From an uncultured Sulfitobacter sp. (GTDB lineage: Bacteria > Pseudomonadota > Alphaproteobacteria > Rhodobacterales > Rhodobacteraceae): 64,000 nucleotides of DNA. The position numbers were made by a program, and so were the translations under genes. The notes below the pieces were generated by a model, which was not told the origin of the DNA, searched no databases, and saw only the letters and a list, made by a program, of their open reading frames with translations. The stretch lies in the NCBI GenBank assembly GCA_913060815.1, contig CAJXSZ010000008.1:1-64000 (forward strand), written 5' to 3'. Below are positions 34,182-42,375 of the stretch, one piece after another. Position 1 is the stretch's first letter; each line of letters opens with the position of its first letter.

Positions 34182-34475
34182 ATGTTCAGTCGATATGGCC
34201 TGTTCTTTAGCATCTGTTTGGCACTTCCAGCACCCGCGCAAGCACAGATGTCGGATGTCATTTGTGATGATAGCCTGCGGATGGTGCAAACACTGAAAGA
34301 AAAGCAAGGGGCCAAGCGGCAGGGCATGGGGCTGCGCGACCCTGAGACAATGCTCGAAGTCTGGGTCACGGCACGCAACGGGGATTGGGTTATTTTGCAG
34401 AATTATGCGAATGGCACATCCTGTATTGTCGCGATGGGAGAGCATTGGGAAGGGGCGAAGGCCAACCCTGCCTAA
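34182..34475 (+). CDS. Small secreted protein of unknown function, candidate Pho-regulon member
   Basis: A 97-residue protein with a clear Sec signal peptide (hydrophobic 6-17, cleavage after PAQA at 21), leaving about 76 residues in the periplasm or medium. The mature part has two cysteines (Cys28, Cys81) that could form one disulfide, a basic helix (KEKQGAKRQG) and a beta-rich tail (EVWVTARNGDWVILQNY). I do not recognise the family beyond Rhodobacteraceae-type hypothetical proteins. A GGAG site is upstream. The PHO-box-like repeat and its place right after phoB suggest induction by phosphate starvation. Confidence 0.75.
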   Translation: MFSRYGLFFSICLALPAPAQAQMSDVICDDSLRMVQTLKEKQGAKRQGMGLRDPETMLEVWVTARNGDWVILQNYANGTSCIVAMGEHWEGAKANPA

Positions 34476-35410
34476 AGCACAGCCTCTTCCAAGCGATCCG
34501 TGGCAGGTGCAGGCCGCACTGACAGCGCTTCGATGCGCTGATAGGTCTCCTCGGTCAAAGTAAGGCTTTGAGCTTTCAGCGAAGAAGCGAGCTGCGCCAC
34601 GTTGCGCGCGCTGATGATGGGAGCGGTTACCGCGGGATGGTGTCCAGCCCAAGCGACAGCGAGCGTTGCGGCTTCAACGCCGATGTCGTCTGCAAGCGCG
34701 GAAAGGCCCTGCGCAGTCTGTGTCATCCAGTCTTGCCCGTAGCGCGCAGCATAGCGTTTGTCTGTTGATAACCGACCCGTCCCGCCAGATAGATACTTCC
34801 CCGTGAGCAAGCCGCCGCCAAGCGGAGAGTAGGGGGCGACGTCAATCCCCTCGGCAAGTGCCATGGGCAGAAGCTCCACCTCGGCCTGACGCTTGACCAG
34901 TGAATACATCGGCTGGAGGATGTCGATGCCTGTGCCCATCGACTGTGCGACGGCTTGAGCCTTCATTACTTGCCATGCCGCGAAATTTGACACGCCGATA
35001 TAGCGCAGTTTGCCTGTCTCCTGCAGGTGGTGCAAAGCCTCGAATGTCTCACGGAGGGGTGTTTCGGAATCCCAGCGATGCAGATAAAGAATGTCGAGCG
35101 TGTCCAGCCGCAACCGCGAGCGGCTCTCGTCAAACTGCTGCAAAACATTGTCGCGACCACTGCCGCCCGTGTAGGCGACCTTGCTGGCGATGATCAGATC
35201 GTCGCGACCATGCTGGACGAAGTTTCCAAGAAGCTGGTCTGATACGCCACCATTGTAGGTATGCGCGGTGTCGAAAAAATTGATGCCATGCTCACGGCAT
35301 GTCTCGTACATTGCCTGACTGTCCGAGGCGTCAGAAGACCCGCCAAATTGCATACACCCGAAACACAGTGATGAAAGCCTTGAGCCATTTATTGCTTTTA
35401 GATCGGTCAT
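34472..35410 (-). CDS. Aldo/keto reductase
   Basis: A 312-residue NADPH-dependent oxidoreductase. The catalytic tetrad is visible: Asp near 47 in FFDTAHTYNGG, Tyr in the same segment, Lys in IASKVAY and His in ILYLHRWD. The substrate is unknown; the YghZ/YajO-like subgroup is likely. It is convergent with the small secreted protein gene, overlapping it by 4 bp, and marks the end of the phosphorus island. Confidence 0.87.
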   Translation of the reverse strand: MTDLKAINGSRLSSLCFGCMQFGGSSDASDSQAMYETCREHGINFFDTAHTYNGGVSDQLLGNFVQHGRDDLIIASKVAYTGGSGRDNVLQQFDESRSRLRLDTLDILYLHRWDSETPLRETFEALHHLQETGKLRYIGVSNFAAWQVMKAQAVAQSMGTGIDILQPMYSLVKRQAEVELLPMALAEGIDVAPYSPLGGGLLTGKYLSGGTGRLSTDKRYAARYGQDWMTQTAQGLSALADDIGVEAATLAVAWAGHHPAVTAPIISARNVAQLASSLKAQSLTLTEETYQRIEALSVRPAPATDRLEEAVL

Positions 35411-35795
35411 TCAGACGCTCCGAGTGAGTTGGAATATTCGAGCGAGCATAGCTCAATTGCATGACGGTTTTGTAACTTGGTAATGCTCCTTTCTTGAAGA
35501 ACAGATACTTGCGTCACGAGGACGATCATGTCTGCGAGGGACAACCTTGTCAGGGTGGGTTCGTCGCCAGCGCATTGATGAAGGTGCTCGCAGAAAGCTG
35601 ACAAGCGTTTGTATTTCAAGCATCCTCTGGGCTGTCTCCGTTTGCGGTAGAAAGCTTGCCGCAGGTGCTTCTCGGTGACCTCACAACCTCAGAAAATCCA
35701 GTGACCTGTGGAAGCGTATGCTGGCGCAGCCTGAGCCAATAATGGTCAAATGCTGTTTCAGGCAACGATGCAATGTGCATATACAAATCAAACAT
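35407..35795 (-). pseudogene. Two overlapping short frames, possible gene remnant in a gene-free gap
   Basis: The 509 bp between the aldo/keto reductase and the asparaginase-domain gene hold no confident gene. On the minus strand a 59-codon frame (35616-35795, starting MFDLYMHIASLPETAFDHYW) runs into a 70-codon frame (35407-35619, TTG start) through a TTGA overlap. The first has a faint EthD-like pattern (helix then FDHYW). Neither has a ribosome-binding site, and base composition is lower in G+C than around it. Decay of a small gene is the best reading, held weakly. Confidence 0.22.
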
Positions 35796-35919
35796 CGCGT
35801 AGATTCGTATGCTCTTGCTTAGGATGGAGCCAAGAGCCTGCGGACCTTTTGATTTGGCCGCCCAAAAGGGCTGAAGCACAATGGTACGCTGAAGTTGAGA
35901 AAATGAAGGAGCGGAACGG

Positions 35920-36411
35920 GTGAAAGACGTAAGGATTATCGTGACTGGCGGCACTATTGATAAAGTGCACGACACCCGCACCGAAGGGTTGGCGTTTTCA
36001 CCAGACGGGGCGACGCATATCCCGAAGATGCTGCAAATCGGGCGCTGCCACTTTCCGGTCGTGCAGCTCTTGATGCTCAAGGACAGTTTGTATTTTGATG
36101 ACGCGGACAGGGACGCGATTGCCGCCGCGGTTACAGCGGCTCCGGAACAAGGGATCATCATCACCCTTGGCACGGGGACAATGGGCCAGACCGCTCGGTT
36201 TTTGTCGGATCAGGTAGGCGATAAAACAGTCGTTCTGACCGGTGCCATGCGCCCCTTTTCGCTGTCTTCGTCCGACGGGGACTTCAATCTTGGCGGCGCG
36301 GTGGTCGCGGCGCAGCTGCTGGAGGCAGGGGTTTGGGGCGTGATGAACGGGCGTACATTCTCAGCGTCCATGTTGAACAAAAACGTTGAACAAGGGCGTT
36401 TTGACGCCTGA
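35920..36411 (+). CDS. Short asparaginase-domain protein
   Basis: A 163-residue protein equal to the N-terminal domain of type I/II L-asparaginases (full length about 330). TGGTID carries the first catalytic Thr, LGTGTMGQTA corresponds to the second (usually GTDT, here the Asp is Gly), and GAMRPFSLSSSDGDFNL carries the region after the active-site Lys, which is absent. It lacks the C-terminal domain that forms the dimer active site. Such stand-alone short proteins form a known family of unproven function. It begins with GTG after a GGAG-type site. Confidence 0.75.
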   Translation: MKDVRIIVTGGTIDKVHDTRTEGLAFSPDGATHIPKMLQIGRCHFPVVQLLMLKDSLYFDDADRDAIAAAVTAAPEQGIIITLGTGTMGQTARFLSDQVGDKTVVLTGAMRPFSLSSSDGDFNLGGAVVAAQLLEAGVWGVMNGRTFSASMLNKNVEQGRFDA

Positions 36412-36457
36412 ACACCCTACTATCTAGAAACAGAACGCGTAACGCGAAAGGCGATCA

Positions 36458-37573
36458 ATGACATTCAAAATTGGCGTTGGCCCGAACATCCGGCAATCCC
36501 CGTACTATGACGCCACAGTGCGTGATGGGGTGCAGAGTTTCTCGGTCTACAACCACATGTATATTCCGGCCCATTTCGGAAATCCCGAGGCAGAGTACGA
36601 CCGTCTGTTGAAAGGCGTTGCCATGTGGGACGTAGCGGCGCAGCGTCAGGTTCAGTTGCACGGACCGGATGCAGGGAAGTTGGCCCAATATCTGACGCAG
36701 CGCGACCTGACAAAGACGAGGATCGGCCAAGGCCGCTATGTTCCACTGTGTGACCATGACGGCTGGCTCATCAATGATCCGGTCCTTCTGAAGTTGGCGG
36801 AGGACAAGTATTGGTTGTCGGTTGCCGACAGTGACATCCACCTTTGGGCCGCCGCAATTGGCCGTGAAAAGGGCTGGAATGTGGAGGTGAGTGAACCCGA
36901 TGTATCGCCATTGGCCATTCAGGGACCGAAGGCGGTCGAGGTCGCGGCGGCTCTTTTCGGCGACCGCGTGCGGGAGTTCCGATACTTCGGTTTTGAAGAA
37001 ACCTCTCTTGATGGCATCCCACTGGTGCTGGCGCGGTCAGGTTGGTCCAAGCAGGGCGGGTACGAGCTTTATCTAATGGATCACACGCGTGGTTCGGAGC
37101 TTTGGGAGTTGGTCAAGCAGGCCGGGGCGCCTTTCGACATCGGTCCGGGCGCGCCGAATGACACTGAACGTCTCGAAAGTGGATTGATTTCCTATGGCGC
37201 GGATATGCGCTGGCAAACGCACCGAGCCACACCGTTCGAATTGGGGTTGGGCGGATTGGTCGACCTCAAAGCTGGCCATGATTTTGTGGGACGCTCGGCC
37301 CTTGCAGAACTGGCTGAGCATTCGCCCTCCAGACGCCGTGTCGGACTTGTAATTGACGGCAATCCGCCGTTGCCAACCCAACCCGTGCCATTGACCTACA
37401 ATGGCACCGACGTAGGCTTTGTGAGCGAGATGGCGGTCTCAAAGCGGCTTGGCGCGACGATTGGGGTCGGCTTGTTCCGCGCTGACCTGAGCGACGACGC
37501 CAATGACTTGATGGTCCATATCGATGAGACGGCATATCCAGCACGCCTGCATGACATTCCTTTTGTGACATAG
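36458..37573 (+). CDS. GcvT-family methyltransferase related to DMSP demethylase DmdA
   Basis: A 371-residue tetrahydrofolate-dependent aminomethyltransferase-fold protein. Segments FSVYNHMYIPAHF, DVAAQRQVQLHGPDA, DVSPLAIQGPKA, ARSGWSKQGGYELY and ERLESGLISYGADM resemble DmdA of Ruegeria by memory. DmdA moves a methyl group from dimethylsulfoniopropionate to tetrahydrofolate; close non-DmdA relatives act on other methylated amines or are uncharacterised. No dmdB/C/D genes are nearby and a choline-dehydrogenase-like oxidoreductase follows, so a methylated-osmolyte substrate is equally possible. Confidence 0.75.
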   Translation: MTFKIGVGPNIRQSPYYDATVRDGVQSFSVYNHMYIPAHFGNPEAEYDRLLKGVAMWDVAAQRQVQLHGPDAGKLAQYLTQRDLTKTRIGQGRYVPLCDHDGWLINDPVLLKLAEDKYWLSVADSDIHLWAAAIGREKGWNVEVSEPDVSPLAIQGPKAVEVAAALFGDRVREFRYFGFEETSLDGIPLVLARSGWSKQGGYELYLMDHTRGSELWELVKQAGAPFDIGPGAPNDTERLESGLISYGADMRWQTHRATPFELGLGGLVDLKAGHDFVGRSALAELAEHSPSRRRVGLVIDGNPPLPTQPVPLTYNGTDVGFVSEMAVSKRLGATIGVGLFRADLSDDANDLMVHIDETAYPARLHDIPFVT

Positions 37574-37853
37574 CTGGCGCCATATAGGAATTAACCTGAG
37601 TCAATCAGGCCTTAAGCGGGCCGCTCGATCTCACATATGACTGCGGGATGGGTCAGGTTCACTAGGTTCGCGGCGTGCGAAACGCTGCTCTCACGGGCGG
37701 CGGTCATAATGGCCCCCATATTGTTGGCAATAGAAAATCGATCTATATCGGTATTATCGATATTGTAATGTGACCAATTTAATTGGATTTTTACGCACTC
37801 TGGCCCCGCGAACTTTTGATCAGATGGCTTAACGACAAACCATGGGTGCTTAA

Positions 37854-39521
37854 ATGACGGACGATGTGACCAGCTTCGACTATATCGTGATTGGTGGCGG
37901 CTCTGCCGGCTGTCTGATGGCCAATAGACTGAGCGCTGATCCAGAGAACCGCGTGCTGCTGCTGGAGGCGGGCAAGCCAGACAATTATCACTGGTTTCAT
38001 ATCCCCGTTGGTTACCTTTATTGCATCGGCAACCCGCGTGCGGACTGGATGTACAAAACCCAAGCCTCCAAAGGGCTGAATGGGCGCAGCTTGCTTTACC
38101 CGCGAGGAAAGACGCTTGGGGGCTGCTCGTCGATCAACGGGATGATCTACATGCGGGGTCAGGCGCGGGACTACGACAATTGGGCAAAGTTGTCTGGTGA
38201 AGAGGCGTGGAATTGGGAAAACTCCCTGACCGATTTCATGGCGCATGAGGATCACTACAAACTGGACGACGGCGCCGATCCCGCGACCGGCGATAACGGC
38301 CGGTTCTCGGATATGCACGGTCATGGCGGTGAGTGGCGGATCGAAAAGCAACGCCTGCGCTGGGACGTGCTGGACAGCTTTGCCGAGGCGGCGACCGAGG
38401 CTGGAGTTGAAAAGACCGACGACTTCAATTCCGGAGACAATGCCGGTGTCGGGTATTTCGATGTGAACCAGCGGTCTGGCTGGCGCTGGAACACCTCAAA
38501 GGCGTTTCTACGCCCCGCCAAGTCTCGGAAAAACCTGACCATCTGGACCGAGACACAAGTTGAAAAGCTAACCTTTGACAAAGGTGAAAATGGTCAGGTG
38601 CGTTGCAGTGGCGCTGTGGTGCATCGTATCGGCGAACAGCTGGCAGTCAGCGCGCGCAAAGAGGTCGTGCTGTCCGCAGGAGCCGTAAATTCACCAGCAA
38701 TCCTACAGCAGTCAGGCATCGGGCCAGCGGCACTGCTAAAGCAGCACGGGATCGAGGTGGTGAAGGATGCGCCATACGTGGGCGAGAACCTGCAAGACCA
38801 TTTACAGATCCGCGCGGTCTATAAGGTCAAGGGTACCAAAACGCTGAACACACTGGCTAATTCACTGGTGGGGAAGGCCAAAATAGGTCTGGAGTATATG
38901 TTCAAACGCTCCGGCCCGATGAGCATGTCACCAAGCCAACTGGGGGCCTTCACGCGTTCATCCCCCGATCGTGCACACGCCAACCTGCAATACCACGTAC
39001 AACCTCTGAGCCTTGAGGCTTTCGGCGATGACCTGCATGACTTCCCCGCGATGACCGTCAGTGTGTGCAACCTGAACCCCACCAGCCGTGGCCACGTGCG
39101 CATCGCCTCCGGCAATTTCCGCGATCCGCCCGAGATCTCGCCAAATTATCTGGACACCGATGAGGATCGCAAAGTTGCGGCACAAAGCCTGCGCCAAGTA
39201 CGCGAGATCATGGCGCAACCTGCGCTGAAGGCCTATGAGCCTGAAGAATACAAACCCGGTATCCAGTATCAGACCGACGAAGAGTTAACCAAACTGGCCG
39301 GTGACATCGCCAGCACAATCTTCCACCCCGTTGGCACGGTAAAAATGGGCCGCGACGATGACCCCACCGCCGTTCTCGATCCGCATTTGCGGATGAAAGG
39401 TGTTGCAGGCCTGCGCGTCGTCGATGCCTCGATTATGCCGGAAATAACCAGCGGCAACACCAATTCTCCAACAATTATGATCGCGGAAAAGGCAGCGAGC
39501 TGGATGTTGGCGGGCCAGTAA
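37854..39521 (+). CDS. GMC-family oxidoreductase (choline dehydrogenase-like)
   Basis: A 555-residue FAD-dependent oxidoreductase. The dinucleotide motif GGGSAGC starts at residue 13, followed by LLLEAGKPDNYHW; the GMC signature PRGKTLGGCSSINGMIYMRG spans about 82-101; the catalytic His is in STIFHPVGTVKMG, and the second signature GLRVVDASIMPEI is at the C-terminus. Choline, an alcohol or a polyol are possible substrates. It lies 280 bp after the DmdA-like gene; that gap is relatively AT-rich and contains no recognised gene. Confidence 0.85.
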   Translation: MTDDVTSFDYIVIGGGSAGCLMANRLSADPENRVLLLEAGKPDNYHWFHIPVGYLYCIGNPRADWMYKTQASKGLNGRSLLYPRGKTLGGCSSINGMIYMRGQARDYDNWAKLSGEEAWNWENSLTDFMAHEDHYKLDDGADPATGDNGRFSDMHGHGGEWRIEKQRLRWDVLDSFAEAATEAGVEKTDDFNSGDNAGVGYFDVNQRSGWRWNTSKAFLRPAKSRKNLTIWTETQVEKLTFDKGENGQVRCSGAVVHRIGEQLAVSARKEVVLSAGAVNSPAILQQSGIGPAALLKQHGIEVVKDAPYVGENLQDHLQIRAVYKVKGTKTLNTLANSLVGKAKIGLEYMFKRSGPMSMSPSQLGAFTRSSPDRAHANLQYHVQPLSLEAFGDDLHDFPAMTVSVCNLNPTSRGHVRIASGNFRDPPEISPNYLDTDEDRKVAAQSLRQVREIMAQPALKAYEPEEYKPGIQYQTDEELTKLAGDIASTIFHPVGTVKMGRDDDPTAVLDPHLRMKGVAGLRVVDASIMPEITSGNTNSPTIMIAEKAASWMLAGQ

Positions 39522-39598
39522 GCCCTGTATGACACCCACAGCCCGTTTTCGGGCCTGCCGTGGCGATGTTCCCAGTGATCTAAAGGCGACTGTGGCCC

Positions 39599-39778
39599 TT
39601 ATTGGCTCGTCTGGAGGGCGCAATGTGAGACAGCGCTACCGCTCTCATGCAGAAGCGCAGTAGATTGATCTTGAACATATTTTCGAAGACCTTTGATGGT
39701 TCGGAAGAGGCGCGCTGACTGTTCGCGGAGGTAGGCATCATCGCGGAGCATTGCGCAATCTGAAGCATCGTCAAACAC
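39599..39778 (-). pseudogene. Open frame downstream of pcaG, probable gene remnant
   Basis: On the minus strand, in the same frame as pcaG and after its stop, the sequence stays open for about 70 codons to a TAA at 39599. Translated parts include MLRDDAYLREQSARLF and TIKGLRKYVQDQ, with a coding-like preference for G or C at third positions in the first half. A GTG at 39778 or ATG at 39751 could start a 59- or 50-residue product, but neither has a ribosome-binding site. I do not recognise the family. It may be the tail of a deleted downstream pathway gene. Confidence 0.3.
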
Positions 39779-39808
39779 GGAGGCTAGCCAAGGAAACCGA
39801 AGACGGCG

Positions 39809-40369
39809 CTAGACATCAAAAAACACTGTTTCCAGTTCGCCCTGAAGGTAGATGTCGTGATGATACCCTGCTTCAACAGGTCGAGCCAAAAGCGTTGTCG
39901 CACGGTCCTTGGCCAATCGATAGATTGGGTCCTTCGCATTTTGCTCGGCTTCGTCCGCAAAATAGACGCGGGTGGTCAGGCCAAGATTTATACCGCGCGC
40001 GACAATCCAGACCAACACATGGGGTGCTGCATCGGGCAGGCCGCCCGGCTTGACGGTTTCGAACGTGGCGAGACCTGTCTCGGCGTCGGTAGCCCCACGG
40101 CCCCAGTTTTCAAACCCGTCGGTCTGGTTGAAACTGCCGTCCGGCCCCGCCTGCCAGATTTCAAGCATAGCATCTTTGAGAGGCTCGCCATCGCCATCAT
40201 ACACCCGAAAGGTGAGCGCGATCTTCGACGCGGCCAGCGAGGGGTGCACCATCGTACGTCCGGGGTCTTTTCCGCCATACATACCAGACAGGCCAGCTAC
40301 ACTGGGCGTACAGCCGATATGGACATACGGACCAGCGGTCTGAGATGGAGATTCTTTATGCGCGGTCAT
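39809..40369 (-). CDS. pcaG: Protocatechuate 3,4-dioxygenase alpha subunit
   Basis: A 186-residue subunit of intradiol dioxygenase, which opens protocatechuate to 3-carboxy-cis,cis-muconate. Visible segments are SQTAGPYVHIG near the N-terminus, AMLEIWQAGPDG and the RVYFADEAEQNAKDP region. The alpha subunit lacks the full iron-ligand set carried by PcaH, as expected. It directly follows pcaH with no gap. The next pathway genes (pcaB, pcaC, pcaD) are not in the window. Confidence 0.92.
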   Translation of the reverse strand: MTAHKESPSQTAGPYVHIGCTPSVAGLSGMYGGKDPGRTMVHPSLAASKIALTFRVYDGDGEPLKDAMLEIWQAGPDGSFNQTDGFENWGRGATDAETGLATFETVKPGGLPDAAPHVLVWIVARGINLGLTTRVYFADEAEQNAKDPIYRLAKDRATTLLARPVEAGYHHDIYLQGELETVFFDV

Positions 40370-41095
40370 TTAACGGCCCTCCATCTGGTTTTCGAACACT
40401 GTGGCGGAGGACCCGCGCAAGACGATATCGAATCTGTAGGCGCGGATATCCATCGGAATTGTCGCATCCATATCAAGCCGTGCGACCAATGTATTGATCG
40501 CGGCCTTTGACGGTATAGTCTGCACAATGGGACACAGAGCGATGTGGGGATCACCCTCGAAATACATCTGCGTTATTAGCCGTTGGGCGAATCCGTCACC
40601 GAAGACGGAAAAATGAATATGTGCAGGGCGCCAGTCATTGCCGCCATTGGGCCAAGGGTAGGGGCCCGGCTGAATTGTGCGAAAGCTATAGCTGCCGTCT
40701 TCGCCGCTGATGCAGCGCCCGCAGCCACCAAAGTTCTCATCGAGCGGCGCAAGGTAGCCATCCTTTTTATGGCGATACCGACCGCCTGCATTGGCCTGCC
40801 ATACTTCGATCAGTTTCCCGGGCAAGCCGCGTCCGTTTTCATCCATCAGCTTGCCGTGCACGATGATCCGTGGGCCAATCGCCAGACCGCCGGATCGCGC
40901 GTAGTTCTGGATCAGATCGTCATCCAGAGGGCCGATGCTGTCATGGCCAAAGGTCGGCCCACTCAACTCGGTGGCAGTAGGAGCATAGGATAGAGGCTTG
41001 TGCTTTGGGGACCGCAGGATGGACGACCTGTAGCGCGGTGTCAGCGCAGGCGGGTGCCAGTCAAGGTCGCGAGGGGCGATGCGTTGATCAGTCAT
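40370..41095 (-). CDS. pcaH: Protocatechuate 3,4-dioxygenase beta subunit
   Basis: A 241-residue catalytic subunit. The non-haem Fe(III) ligands can be placed at Tyr107 (GGRYRHK), Tyr146 (PGPYPWP), His159 and His161 (RPAHIHF). The length matches the family (about 235-240). It is transcribed from pobA through pcaH to pcaG, so 4-hydroxybenzoate would be turned into protocatechuate and then cleaved. Confidence 0.94.
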   Translation of the reverse strand: MTDQRIAPRDLDWHPPALTPRYRSSILRSPKHKPLSYAPTATELSGPTFGHDSIGPLDDDLIQNYARSGGLAIGPRIIVHGKLMDENGRGLPGKLIEVWQANAGGRYRHKKDGYLAPLDENFGGCGRCISGEDGSYSFRTIQPGPYPWPNGGNDWRPAHIHFSVFGDGFAQRLITQMYFEGDPHIALCPIVQTIPSKAAINTLVARLDMDATIPMDIRAYRFDIVLRGSSATVFENQMEGR

Positions 41096-41096
41096 T

Positions 41097-41186
41097 CTAT
41101 GCTGCCTCTATGTCTCTCAGGGCTTCTTTGGCCAGTTTAATCGCATGATTGGCGTCGGGCGCGGCTGCGCGGATCGCGATCTGCAT
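41097..41186 (-). CDS. Possible 29-residue peptide between pobA and pcaH
   Basis: Between the pobA stop (41191) and the pcaH start lies an ATG at 41186 with a GGAG site 10 bp upstream, opening a 29-codon frame that stops one base before the pcaH ATG. The product MQIAIRAAAPDANHAIKLAK plus nine residues has an amphipathic helix character. It may be a small translated gene coupling pobA and pcaH, or the tail of a deleted protein. Evidence is spacing and ribosome-binding site only. Confidence 0.3.
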   Translation of the reverse strand: MQIAIRAAAPDANHAIKLAKEALRDIEAA

Positions 41187-41190
41187 CAGA

Positions 41191-42375
41191 CTACTCCAGT
41201 GGTAGGCCGACGTAGTTTTCGGCAATGGATTTCGACGCCGCTTCTGATTGCGATAGGTAGTCGAACTCTGCCCGCTGCATACGCTTTTCGAAAGGGCTGT
41301 TTTCAGGGAATTGGTGCATGAGCGTGGACAGCTGCCATGAGAACCGCTCAACCTTCCAGACGCGGCGCAACACGGTTTCGGAATAGGTATCAATGTGTTG
41401 ATCGTTGCCGCTACGGTAGTGTTCAACCAGACCACGTGCCAATACCCGGATATCCGCGACCGCAAGATTCAGTCCTTTTGCCCCCGTGGGCGGTACGATG
41501 TGGGCTGCGTCGCCTGCCAAAAACAATTGTCCGTAGCGCATGGGTTCGGCGACGAACGACCGCAGGGGGGCGATGCTTTTTTCAAACGACGGACCTGTTT
41601 GCAAATTTGCTGCCGCCTCTGGTCCAAGGCGCAGCGCCAGTTCTTCCCAGAACGCTTCATCCGACCAATTGTCGACATGGTCGTCCAGATCACACTGTAG
41701 ATAATAGCGGCTGCGGGTTTCGGAGCGCATGGACGCCAAGGCAAAACCGTTTGCGTGGTTCGCGTAGATCAGTTCATGGCTGACTGGAGGTTTTTCGACC
41801 ATGATGCCCAGCCAGCCGAAGGGATACACCCGTTCGAATGTCTTCAAAACGTCGGATGGAATCGACTGGCGCGATACGCCGCGAAATCCATCACAGCCCG
41901 CGATGTAATCACATGTGATCTCGACCGTAGCGCCGTCCTGCTGAAATCCTACCGTTGACGTGTCACTTTTCAGGTCGGAAAGACGAACGTCCTCTACATT
42001 GAAATGAAATTTCTGCCCCTCAGCGAAACGGCGATCGAACAGGTCTTTGGTCACCTCTGTCTGGCCGTAAACGGTAACGTTTTTGCCCGTCAGCGCCAGA
42101 ATATCGATGCGGTGGCGATCTCCGTCAAAGGCGAGATCAAACCCCGTGTGAGGCAGACCCTCGCGGTGGAGCCGGTCGGCCACACCCGCCTCTTCGAGGG
42201 CGGCGACGGTGCCTTGTTCCAGAACGCCTGCCCGAATGCGGCTTTCGATATAAGCACGGTCCTTCCGGTCTATGACAATCGATTCAATGCCCGCATTTGC
42301 CAATAGCTGCGACAGTAGCAAACCGCATGGACCCGCGCCGATGATGCAAACTGACGTGTTAAGTTTTTTTGTCAT
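41191..42375 (-). CDS. pobA: 4-hydroxybenzoate 3-monooxygenase PobA
   Basis: A 394-residue FAD monooxygenase converting 4-hydroxybenzoate to protocatechuate with NAD(P)H and oxygen. The FAD motif GAGPCGLLLSQLL is near residue 11, RIRAGVLEQGTV is the substrate/FAD contact region, and GDAAHIVPPTGAKGLNLA is the second FAD motif. I start at the ATG at 42375, with AAGGGAT upstream; 69 further in-frame codons to 42582 have no similarity. The length equals that of P. fluorescens PobA (394). Confidence 0.93.
   Translation of the reverse strand: MTKKLNTSVCIIGAGPCGLLLSQLLANAGIESIVIDRKDRAYIESRIRAGVLEQGTVAALEEAGVADRLHREGLPHTGFDLAFDGDRHRIDILALTGKNVTVYGQTEVTKDLFDRRFAEGQKFHFNVEDVRLSDLKSDTSTVGFQQDGATVEITCDYIAGCDGFRGVSRQSIPSDVLKTFERVYPFGWLGIMVEKPPVSHELIYANHANGFALASMRSETRSRYYLQCDLDDHVDNWSDEAFWEELALRLGPEAAANLQTGPSFEKSIAPLRSFVAEPMRYGQLFLAGDAAHIVPPTGAKGLNLAVADIRVLARGLVEHYRSGNDQHIDTYSETVLRRVWKVERFSWQLSTLMHQFPENSPFEKRMQRAEFDYLSQSEAASKSIAENYVGLPLE

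Noticed and set aside
36458-37573. Confident naming as dmdA
   Set aside because: Resemblance is from memory, paralogous clades exist, and no dmdBCD genes are present; kept as DmdA-like.
37612-37850. Minus-strand frame open for about 80 codons between the DmdA-like and GMC genes, with a 35-codon ATG frame at 37612-37719
   Set aside because: A faint resemblance to class V aminotransferase C-termini (SHYN followed by DIDRF) was noticed, but there is no ribosome-binding site or upstream domain and the match is too short to support.
39541-39554. GCCCG-TTTT-CGGGC hairpin after the GMC gene as a terminator
   Set aside because: Only a 5-bp stem and no T run; too weak to call.
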